From Cherax quadricarinatus (taxonomy: Eukaryota > Arthropoda > Malacostraca > Decapoda > Parastacidae): a DNA stretch of 64,000 nucleotides. The translations under genes and the position numbers were made by a program. Below the pieces are notes generated by a model. The model was not told the origin of the DNA, did not search any database, and was given only the letters and a program-made list of their open reading frames with translations. The stretch covers positions 62,001 through 126,000 of the forward strand of contig NW_027195532.1 in NCBI RefSeq assembly GCF_038502225.1. The letters run 5' to 3'. Of the stretch, positions 55,176-64,000 are shown one piece after another (positions within the stretch are counted from its first letter, which is position 1; each line of letters starts with the position of its first letter).

Positions 55176-56437
55176 TTTTTTATCACACTGGCCGATTCCC
55201 ACCAAGGCAGGGTGGTCCGAAAAAGAAAAACTTTCACCATCATTCACTCCATCACTGTCTTGCCAGAAGGGTGCTTTACACTACAGTTTTTAAACTGCAA
55301 CATTAACACCCCTCCTTCAGAGTGCAGGCACTGTACTTCCCATCTCCAGGACTCAAGTCCGGCCTGCCGGTTTCCCTGAACCCCTTCATAAATGTTACTT
55401 TGCTCACACTCCAACAGCACGTCAAGTATTGAAAACCATTCGTCTCCATTCACTCCTATCAAACACGCTCATGCATGCCTGCTGGAAGTCCAAGCCCCTC
55501 GCACACAAAACCTCCTTTACCCCCTCCCTCCAACCTTTCCTAGGCCGACCCCTACCCCGCCTTCCTTCCACTACAGACATACACTCTTGAAGTTATTCTG
55601 TTTTGCTCCATTCTCTCCACATCTCCGAACCACCTCAACAACCCTTCCTCAGCCCTCAGGACAACAGTTTTGGTAATCCCGCACCTCCTCCTAACTTCCA
55701 AACTGCGAATTCTCTGCATTATATTCACACCACACATTGCTCTCAGACATGACATCTCCACTGCCTCCAGCCTTCTCCTCGCTGCAACATTCATCACCCA
55801 TGCTTCACACCCATATAAGAGTGTTGGTAAAACTATACTCTCATACATTCCCCTCTTTGCCTCCAAGGACAAAGTTCTTTGTCTCCACAGACTCCTAAGT
55901 GAACCACTCACCCTTTTCCCCTCATCAATTCTATAATTCACCTCATCTTTCATAGACCCATCCGCTGACACGTCCACTCCCAAATATCTGAATACATTCA
56001 CCTCCTCCATACTCTCTCCCTCCAATCTGATATCCAATCTTTCATCACCTAATCTTTTTGTTATCCTCATAACCTTACTCTTTCCTGTATTCACTTTCAA
56101 TTTTCTTCTTTTGCACACCCTACCAAATTCATCCACCAATCTCTGCAACTTCTCTTCAGAATCTCCCAAGAGCACAGTGTCATCAGCAAAGAGCAACTGT
56201 GACAACTCCCACTTTATGTGTGATTCTTTATCTTTTAACTCCACACCTCTTGCCAAGACCCTCTCATTTACTTCTCTTACAACCCGATCTATAAATATAT
56301 TAAACAACCACGGTGACATAACACATCCTTGTCTAAGGCCTACTTTTACTGGGAAATAATTTCCCTCTTTCCTACATATTCTAACTTGAGCCTCACTATC
56401 CTCATAAAAACTCTTCACTGCTTTCAGTAACCTACCT

Positions 56438-56440
<3 letters not shown>
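55176..56440 (-). mobile_element. LINE C8: 3' part of an RTE-clade LINE
   Basis: In minus sense 56440-55552 is one open frame from GGRLLKAVKSFYEDSEAQVR through VGLRQGCVMSPWLFNIFIDR, LLFADDTVLLGDSEEKL, NVFRYLGVDVSADG, LLYGCEAWVMNVAARRRLEA, to [14 protein letters not shown]; the 3' UTR follows to 55176. 5' truncation falls exactly at an (AT)n. D replaces G/H at some family-conserved sites, but the catalytic FADD is kept. Confidence 0.9.

Positions 56441-56505
<65 letters not shown>
56441..56505. repeat. (AT)n microsatellite, left flank of the Tigger-like element
   Basis: 65 bp of AT repeat between truncated LINE C8 and the transposon end. Together with 58429-58473 it was one tract before insertion. 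Confidence 0.97.
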
Positions 56506-56508
<3 letters not shown>

Positions 56509-57359
56509 GAGGGCCCCACTTATACGGTGGGTTAGGTTCCAGGCTACCGCCGTAAAGCGGAAACCGCCGTAAAGTGGAACACCCTTTTTTTCCACTTACA
56601 AATGCATACAAACACTAGATAACAAGTTTACACTAACATATATTATGTTAGCAATAGAACCAGGCATCAAAAAACAATAAAAAAGTACAATACTCACATA
56701 GTGCACTCATTACTTACCTTAAAATATTTATAGTCTTAATCTAGGGTGAGACAAGTAGTATTTATTGTAAGAAATCAAGTGTGGTATGTATGGTAATCAG
56801 CCGGGCTACCATACCAGGCCAACCCACCCACACATAATATTCTATTACATTTAAGCATCCCAGAGCGATAAAATGTATATACAGTTCACTCATTACTTAC
56901 CTTAAAATATTTGTGGTAGGGTCAGGAGTAAGTAAATGAGATAAAACGAATAAATGTGAGAGAGAAAGAATGAGTGCATGAGAGAGGACAGGCGAAGAGT
57001 TATGTAAACAAACCAGGTGAAGGTAAGTTTTGTAAATAGTGTACACTTCTGGATGGTGTACAAGTTACATTGTGTACAGGTTGTCTCTACAATGATACGG
57101 TAGAATAAATAAAGAAGAACACTCCCATTCTCATGTAACATCATTTTGAGAAGAAATGAAGCTCTGAGTGAAGGCAATGGAAATAAGTCACAATGACTTT
57201 TTTGGGTTATCCTAGGTTCTCTACACATATGTTGTTATGTATGATAATCTATGTAACTGTATTTGTGTATACCTGAATAAACTTACTTACATACATACGA
57301 AAGGAATAATTTTCTACAGTTACCCCCAGTAACACATTTTCTCTTATGTTAGATTAGAG

Positions 57360-57775
57360 AAAATGTTATTCTTGCCGTCACTTGTACAAGTTATGTGGCT
57401 CCCACATCTTATATTTATGTTTATTTATTCTATTGTGGGGTGTATTTATCATCTTTTTATGTTATGTATCGTGTTTATTATATAATTTTGAAAAAAATAT
57501 GATGGATGGATTAATGAAAATGTGTATATTAACGTAATATACGACATTTAATGAGACTCGGTGAGTATTGTTATTATTATTATCATTTCTAATATGGCGT
57601 CACTTGTGCAAGTCGTCTGCTACCACATCTCACATTTATGTTTATTTATTCTACTGTGGGGTGTATTTATTTTATTTATATGTTATGCATCGTGTTTATT
57701 ATATAATTTTGAAAAAAATATCATAGATGGATTAATGAAAATGTGTATATTAACGTAATATACGACATTTAAATG
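57360..57775. repeat. About 215-bp tandem duplication inside the Tigger-like element
   Basis: Copy 1 about 57373-57560 and copy 2 about 57597-57775 share cgtcacttgt, tttatgtttatttattcta, ttgtggggtgtatttat-type wording and gtgtatattaacgtaatata. About ten percent divergence by eye. Confidence 0.85.
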
Positions 57776-57818
57776 ACTCGATGATTATTATTATCATTAC
57801 TAATATGACGTCTGGAGA

Positions 57819-58117
57819 CAAGATAAGATAAGATAAGATTTCGTTCGGATTTTTAACCCCGGAGGGTTAGCCACCCAGGATAACCCAAGAAAGTCAGTGC
57901 GTCATCGAGGACTGTCTAACTTATTTCCATTGGGGTCCTTAATCTTGTCCCCCAGGATGCGACCCACACCAGTCCACTAACACCCAGGTACCTATTTGCT
58001 GCTAGGTGAACAGGACAACAGGTGTAAGGAAACGTGTCAAATGTTTCCACCCGCCGGGAATCGAACCCGGGCCCTCCGTGTGTGAAGCGGGAGCTTTAGC
58101 CACCAGACCACCGATTT
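57819..58117 (-). mobile_element. tRNA-derived SINE with (TTATC)n tail
   Basis: In minus sense: a tRNA-like head (58112-58042) with A box tggtctggtggctaaag and B box gggttcgattccc, a cttcacaca loop suggesting tRNA-Val(CAC) ancestry, a body of about 200 bp (with caggtgtaagg / ctgctaggtg in + sense) and a (TTATC)4 tail at 57820-57840 (+ sense agataagata). Pol III promoter boxes are in place. It lies inside the Tigger-like element and is therefore younger than that element's family expansion. Confidence 0.85.
58042..58112 (-). promoter_or_regulatory. Internal Pol III promoter (A and B boxes) of the SINE
   Basis: B box complement of about 58052-58064 (ggttcgattcc in minus sense), A box complement of about 58091-58107. 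Spacing of about 35 bp is normal for tRNA-type promoters. The clover-leaf has mismatches in the acceptor stem, so this is a SINE head and not a tRNA gene. Confidence 0.7.
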
Positions 58118-58425
58118 TAATGTGTACCTGCATGCCAGCACAGTATGTAAGTTTATTTAGGTACAGGTATACAAAAGTATAATTATCAGAGTATATATAA
58201 AATATGAAATAACTTTTAAAAACATTTGAAATTTTGAAGCTTCCAGACAAAATGGAGAGACTTAGTGCTTACTGAGCTCACGAAGAATGTAAACAAACAG
58301 GGTGGGGCACGGTGACCGTATTAGAAAGTCAGGTGGGGGGAGCCGTATAGCGAGTTTTGGTCATAATTTGAAATGACCGTATTAGCGGAAAGCCGTAAAG
58401 TGAAACGCCGTAAAGCGGGGCCCTC

Positions 58426-58428
<3 letters not shown>

Positions 58429-58473
<45 letters not shown>
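58429..58473. repeat. (AT)n microsatellite, right flank of the Tigger-like element
   Basis: 45 bp of AT repeat directly after the transposon end, continuing the tract of 56441-56505. Confidence 0.97.
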
Positions 58474-58480
<7 letters not shown>

Positions 58481-58618
58481 AGGTTGAGAATGTATTTGGC
58501 AAAATTAATGCAAACACACAAATTTTCTCTTCCCTTATCAAGAATAGTGCCAGCTATGACTGCTTCACCTCACCTTTCTACACTATATTCATATTCAAAT
58601 TCCAATTTCTGTTTCTTT

Positions 58619-60668
58619 TCATAGTTCACAATATGTGACTGAAATATTATTAGGAGTCTATTTCCATGCATAGTTTACAATGTGTGACTGACATGTTATA
58701 CTGACATGTTATAAGGAGTTTATTTCCATGTATAGTTTACAATGTGTGACTCATGTTATAAGGAGTCTATTTCCATGTATAGTTTACAATGTGTGACTGA
58801 CATGTTATAAGGAGTCTATTTCCATGTATAGTTTACAATGTGTGACTGACATGTTATAAGGAGTTTATTTCCATGTATAGTTTACAATGTGTGACTGACA
58901 TGTTATAAGGAGCCTATTTCCATGTATAGTTTACAATGTGTGACTGACATGTTATAAGGAGTCTATTTCCATGTATAGTTTACAATGTGTGACTGACATG
59001 TTATAAGGAGTCTATTTCCATGTATAGTTTACAATGTGTGACTGACATGTTATAAGGAGCCTATTTCCATGTATAGTTTACAATGTGTGACTGACATGTT
59101 ATAAGGAGTCTATTTCCATGTATAGTTTACAATGTGTGACTGACATGTTATAAGGAGTTTATTTCCATGTATAGTTTACAATGTGTGACTGACATGTTAT
59201 ACTGACATGTTATAAGGAGTTTATTTCCATGTATAGTTTACAATGTGTGACTGACATGTTATACTGACATGTTATAAGGAGTTTATTTCCATGTATAGTT
59301 TACAATGTGTGACTGACATGTTATACTGACATGTTATAAGGAGTTTATTTCCATGTATAGTTTACAATGTGTGACTGACATGTTATACTGACATGTTATA
59401 AGGAGCCTATTTCCATGTATAGTTTACAATGTGTGACTGACATGTTATACTGACATGTTATAAGGAGTTTATTTCCATGTATAGTTTACAATGTGTGACT
59501 GACATGTTATACTGACATGTTATAAGGAGTTTATTTCCATGTATAGTTTACAATGTGTGACTGACATGTTATACTGACATGTTATAAGGAGCCTATTTCC
59601 ATGTATAGTTTACAATGTGTGACTGACATGTTATACTGACATGTTATAAGGAGTTTATTTCCATGTATAGTTTACAATGTGTGACTGACATGTTATACTG
59701 ACATGTTATAAGGAGTTTATTTCCATGTATAGTTTACAATGTGTGACTCATGTTATAAGGAGTCTATTTCCATGTATAGTTTACAATGTGTGACTGACAT
59801 GTTATACTGACATGTTATAAGGAGTTTATTTCCATGTATAGTTTACAATGTGTGACTGACATGTTATACTGACATGTTATAAGGAGTTTATTTCCATGCA
59901 TAGTTTACAATGTGTGACTGACATGTTATAAGGAGTCTATTTCCATGTATAGTTTACAATGTGTGACTGACATGTTATAAGGAGCCTATTTCCATGTATA
60001 GTTTACAATGTGTGACTGACATGTTATAAGGAGTCTATTTCCATGTATAGTTTACAATGTGTGACTGACATGTTATAAGGAGTCTATTTCCATGTATAGT
60101 TTACAATGTGTGACTGACATGTTATAAGGAGCCTATTTCCATGTATAGTTTACAATGTGTGACTGACATGTTATAAGGAGCCTATTTCCATGTATAGTTT
60201 ACAATGTGTGACTGACATGTTATAAGGAGCCTATTTCCATGCATAGTTTACAATGTGTGACTGACATGTTATAAGGAGCCTATTTCCATGTATAGTTTAC
60301 AATGCGTGACTGACATGTTATAAGGAGCCTATTTCCATGTATAGTTTACAATGTGTGACTGACATGTTATAAGGAGCCTATTTCCATGTATAGTTTACAA
60401 TGTGTGACTGACATGTTATAAGGAGCCTATTTCCATGTATAGTTTACAATGTGTGACTGACATGTTATAAGGAGTTTATTTCCATGTATAGTTTACAATG
60501 TGTGACTGACATGTTATAAGGAGTTTATTTCCATGTATAGTTTACAATGTGTGACTGACATGTTATAAGGAGTCTATTTCCATGTATAGTTTACAATGTG
60601 TGACTGACATGTTATAAGGAGTCTATTTCCATGTATAGTTTACAATGTGTGACTGACATGTTATAAGG
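58619..60668. repeat. Satellite array, 49-bp unit with a 62-bp variant, about 39 copies
   Basis: Unit: ataaggagtctatttccatg, tatagtttacaatgtgtgac, tgacatgtt (49 bp). About 12 units carry 13 extra bases (atactgacatgtt, a local duplication of the end), mostly clustered at 59160-59880. Two units lack 3 bp (about 58750 and 59747). The variable site ggag(tc/tt/cc)tattt gives three subtypes. Left edge is degenerate. Copies are very similar, implying recent expansion or homogenisation. No open frame spans it. Confidence 0.95.
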
Positions 60669-60704
60669 AGTCTGCCCGAAATGCTGAGGCATTTCGGGCA
60701 GACT
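60669..60704. repeat. Perfect 16-bp hairpin at the satellite edge
   Basis: Arms agtctgcccgaaatgc (60669-60684) and gcatttcgggcagact (60689-60704), loop tgag. It follows the last satellite unit without a gap (sharing ggagtct) and leads into Penelope-like sequence. The same gcatttcgggca word occurs near 11903. Confidence 0.95.
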
Positions 60705-60893
60705 CAAGCTACTTCCTTGTACATATGCTGTATTCTTTTCAAGACTTATGGACTGATTACATCGACAAAAGGCTGAGGGACTGATTACCTCAAACTCCTC
60801 CTCTTTTTCTTCACCATTCTCCTTTGTATGGACTGATGAAGCCACTGTGTGGCAAAGCATTTCCTCAGTAAACATACCAAATTGTTGCACATA
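60705..60893 (+). mobile_element. Penelope-like terminal repeat remnant with decayed hammerhead-like motif
   Basis: Contains actgattacatcg and gggactgattacctcaaact, phrases also seen in the terminal repeat at 45497-45980 and in the 39835-40217 arms, then ctgatga (60833-60839), helix GCCAC/GTGGC (60841-60853) and aaagc where gaaac is expected. Followed by attgttgcacatatgtct, the start of a second repeat. The G-to-A in the GAAA box should abolish ribozyme function. Confidence 0.72.
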
Positions 60894-60955
60894 TGTCTAA
60901 TTTTTCCATAACATGTATAGTCTATGTCATATTTTTCTCTCCTGCACATTTTCAG

Positions 60956-61107
60956 AACTATGCCATTTTGGATTATGAAGGGCCAAGTATTGCAGCAGAA
61001 GAAATTGCAAATATGGTTGCAGAGAAGGAGAGGCAGAAGGTGCGAGTTCTGGATGTGGCGGCAGGTACTGGCTTGGTGGGTTGCCACCTTCATAAGAAAG
61101 GATTCAC
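60956..61107 (+). CDS. Host gene, second coding exon: SAM-binding part of METTL27-like methyltransferase
   Basis: 152 nt between a strong acceptor (pyrimidine-rich, cattttcag) and donor (gtaagt). Starts in phase 0 and ends after two bases of a codon. It encodes NYAILDYEGPSIAAEEIANM, then VRVLDVAAGTGLVGCHLHKK and GF. VLDVAAGTG is class I methyltransferase motif I, which binds S-adenosylmethionine; the acidic end of motif II must lie in the next exon, outside the window. Fit with exon 34536-34658 in phase and protein layout supports one gene. METTL27/WBSCR27 is the closest family I recognise; other small SAM methyltransferases remain possible. Confidence 0.8.
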
Positions 61108-61159
61108 GTAAGTATTATAAAAAAAACATTCTTTTCTCGGATTAAGTAAACTTTAATTC

Positions 61160-62795
61160 AAGTACTCACCTAGTTGTACTCACCTATTTGTAGTTGCAGG
61201 GGTCGAGACTCAGCTCCTGGCCCCGCCTCTTCACTGAACGCTACTAGGTCCTCTCTCTCCCTGCTTCATGAGCTTTATTATACCTCGTCTTAAAGATATG
61301 TATGGTTCCTGCCTCCACTACATTGCTTGCCAGACTGTTCCACTTCCTGACCAATCTATGACTGAAAAAATACTTCCTAACATCCCTGTGACTCATATGA
61401 GTCTTCAACTTCCAAGAGTGACCCCTTGTTTTTGTGTCCCCTCTCTGGAACATCTTGTCCCTGTCCACCTTGCCTATTCCAAGCAGCATTTTGTATGTTG
61501 TTATCATGTCTCCCCTATCCCTCCTGTCCTCCAGTGTCGTCATGCCGATTTTCCTCAACGTTTCTTCGTAGGACATTCCCCTTAGCTCTGGAACTAACCT
61601 TTTCGCAAATCTTTGCACCTTCTCTAATTTCTTAACATATTTGACCCGGTGCGGGTTCCAAACTGATGCTGCATACTCAAGTATGGGCCTGACGTATACG
61701 GTGTACAGTGTCTTGAAAGATTCCTTACATAGGTATCAGAATGCTAATCTCACGTTTGCCAGGCGCCCATATGCTGCAGCACATATCAGGTTGATGTGTG
61801 CTTCCAGAGACGTACTCGGTGTTATACTCACGCCAAGATCTTTCTCCTTGAGCGAGGTTTGCAGTCGTTGGCCACCTAGCATATACTCTGTCTGTGGTCT
61901 TCTTTGCCCATCTCCGATCTTCCTGACTTTGCATTTGGTAGGATTGAATTCGAGAAGCCAGTTGCTGGACCACATGTCCAGCCTGTTCGGGTCTCTATGA
62001 AGGCCTGTCTGATCCTCATCTGATTCAATTCTCCTCATTAGCTTCACATCATCTGCAAACAGGGACACCTCTGAGTCTATGCATTCCATTATGTCATTCA
62101 CATATACCAAAAATAGCACTGCTCCTAGAACCGACCCTTGTGGGACCCCGCTCGTCACAGGTGCCCAGTGTGATACCTAATCACATACCATGACTCGTTG
62201 TTGCCTCCCTGTTTTGTATTCTTTGAACCATTAAAGTGCCCTTCCGGTTACACGTACCTGATCTTCTAGTTTTTGCACTAATCTCTTGTGAGGAACTCTG
62301 TCGAAGGCCTTCTTGCAGTCCAAGAAGATGCAATCAACCCACCCCTCTCTCTCGTTTCTTACTTCTGTTACTTTATCATAAAACTCCAGAAGGTTTGTGA
62401 CTCAGGATTTGCCTTCCATGAACCCGTGCTGGTTGTCATTTATACTTATGTTTTGTTCCAGGTGCTCCACCACTCTCCTCCTGATAATCTTCTCCATGGT
62501 CTGTAGTTTAGTGCCTCTTTTCTGTCTCCTTTTCTAAAAGTGGGAACTACATTTGCTGTCTTCTATACCTCAGGTAGTTGCCAAGTTTCAAATGATGTGT
62601 TGAACATTGTGGTTAATGACACACAACATTTTTGCTCCCTCTCTAAGGACCCAAGGGGAGATGTTGTCTGGTCCCATTGCCTCTGAAGTATCAAGGTCAC
62701 TTAGCAGCTTCTTTACCTCCTCCTCCAGCACTTGTTAGTGTATTCCCTGTTGGTGTCCCCCTTTGTCCTGTCTTCCCAGAGTCCTTCCTGTCTCA
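61160..62795 (-). pseudogene. CR1-like LINE (RT and C-terminus), broken
   Basis: In minus sense: RT 62158-61736 with TSGVPQGSVLGAVLFLVYVN and SLFADDVKLMRR (catalytic FADD at about 62050-62065), then KEKDLGVSITPSTSLEAHIN; C-terminal part 61618-61244 (MQRFAKRLVPELRGMSYEET, TLEDRRDRGDMITTYKML). About 62160-62795 holds the RT N-terminal half with stops and frameshifts (for example about 62175 and 62500). The 3' end is the tandem tactcacctagttg near 61161, identical in type to the solo end at 11083. It is cut at its 5' side by the mitochondrial insert. Confidence 0.85.
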
Positions 62796-62801
62796 GAGTC
62801 C

Positions 62802-63592
<791 letters not shown>

Positions 63593-63658
63593 TCTAAAAT
63601 GACAGACAGATGTATAGGATTTAAGCTCCTACCAGGAAGAAACTACCTTCTTTTAGAA
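63593..63658 (+). tRNA. trnL2: Mitochondrial tRNA-Leu(UAA), trnL2, within the NUMT
   Basis: 66 nt: acceptor stem tctaaaa / ttttaga with discriminator a (63658), anticodon stem tagga / tccta around the loop tttaagc with anticodon TAA, a short D arm (aca/tgt) and T arm (gaag/cttc). Its place between cox1 and cox2 is the ancestral pancrustacean order. Intact in sequence; no function expected if nuclear. Confidence 0.9.
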
Positions 63659-64000
63659 ATGCCAACATGAGGATGTCTAGGACTCCAAGACAGCGCTTCT
63701 CCACTTATAGAACAATTAACGTATTTCCACGATCACACAATATTTATTCTCATCCTCATTACCACATTAGTAGGTTACATTCTAATCAATTCAGCACTAA
63801 ACTCACTTATTAACCGATTTTTACTTGAAAACCAAGAAATTGAAATTATCTGAACTATTTTACCTGCTATCATCTTAATCTTCATCGCTATACCCTCACT
63901 ACGGTTACTCTACTTATTGGACGAAACCAATAACTCGGGAGTCACAATTAAAACCATCGGACATCAATGATACTGATCTTACGAATATTCAGACTTTCTA
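63659..64000 (+). pseudogene. cox2: Mitochondrial cox2 5' part within the NUMT, continues beyond window
   Basis: ATG at 63659 directly abuts the tRNA. 114 codons, open in the mitochondrial code: [20 protein letters not shown], the first and second membrane helices (about residues 25-45 and 63-82), [11 protein letters not shown], and GHQWYWSYEYSDF near the edge, the aromatic region in front of the CuA domain. No lesions. Runs off the end of the window, so the insert is longer than the 1.2 kb seen. Confidence 0.92.

Larger units (their letters stand above)
56506..58428. mobile_element. Tigger-like (Tc1/mariner superfamily) non-autonomous DNA transposon
   Basis: Terminal inverted repeats: caggagggcccc at 56506-56517 and its exact complement ggggccctcctg at 58417-58428. 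Similarity continues inwards with mismatches (cttatacgg / cttt-acgg) and further subterminal cgccgtaaagcgg repeats on both sides. TA flanks each end (56504-56505, 58429-58430) inside an AT tract, the target duplication of this superfamily. CAG...GGGCCCC ends with acgg motifs resemble Tigger/pogo-type ends. No transposase frame remains. The 1923 bp include a 215-bp tandem duplication and a SINE. Confidence 0.88.

Noticed and set aside
58042..58112. Functional tRNA-Val(CAC) gene
   Set aside because: Boxes are good, but acceptor-stem pairing is poor and a SINE body and pentanucleotide tail follow.
58619..60668. CRISPR-like regular repeats
   Set aside because: Units abut head to tail with no unique spacers, and the window is plainly animal DNA; this is a satellite.
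60893..60955. Upstream extension of the methyltransferase exon to a Met at 60893
   Set aside because: The extension is a non-AUG start reading through a pyrimidine-rich tract that ends in a splice acceptor; it is intron sequence.

Overview
This is nuclear DNA from an animal, most likely a decapod crustacean and perhaps a crayfish. Three things point there: decaying non-LTR retrotransposons, long (AT)n tracts and tRNA-headed SINEs at very high density; Penelope-like elements with hammerhead-type motifs; and a mitochondrial segment at the right end with the pancrustacean order cox1-trnL2(UAA)-cox2 in the invertebrate mitochondrial code. The species call is inference.

Only one host gene is visible, on the + strand. 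Exon 34536-34658 (41 codons, starts with ATG) and exon 60956-61107 (50 codons plus 2 nt, with an SAM-binding motif I) have good splice signals and matching phase. Together they read as the start of a METTL27/WBSCR27-like methyltransferase. The 26.3-kb intron between them is almost entirely mobile DNA. Later exons would lie beyond the window.

Repeat families, with letters used here only: A, a Tx1/L1-like LINE (A1 1-3712 -, A2 21707-27631 +, intact ORFs and target-site duplication). B, a CR1-like LINE with a CCCH-finger ORF1 and an 11-bp repeat at its 3' end (B1 7612-9925 +, B2 16330-17156 -, B3 17778-19172 -, B4 28048-32057 -, B5 51075-52682 +, B6 20150-20212 +). C, an RTE-clade LINE with at least eight pieces, including C6 41295-44855 inserted into an older C copy with an 8-bp duplication. 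D, a LINE at 12154-15112 - with one frameshift and repeated 130-bp units upstream of its ORF. E and G, CR1-like LINEs. F and H, I-group LINE pieces. R, an R2-superfamily element with a restriction-like endonuclease (intact ORF 35266-38214 +; broken copy 53185-55070 -). Penelope-like pieces lie at 20461-20597, 39835-40217, 45497-45980, 46962-47144, 49130-50187 and 60705-60893.

Other features: a 1.9-kb Tigger-like DNA transposon (56506-58428) with perfect TA duplication and an internal tRNA-derived SINE; a 2-kb satellite of about 39 units of 49/62 bp (58619-60668); several long inverted repeats, two of them tRNA-like; and short tandem arrays at 4851-6930.

Layout: 1-20.3 kb, stacked LINE fragments and low-complexity DNA; 20.3-32.6 kb, long inverted repeat, A2 and B4; 32.6-34.5 kb, fragments upstream of the host gene; 34.5-61.1 kb, host intron; 61.1-62.8 kb, CR1-like LINE; 62.8-64 kb, mitochondrial insert running off the end.
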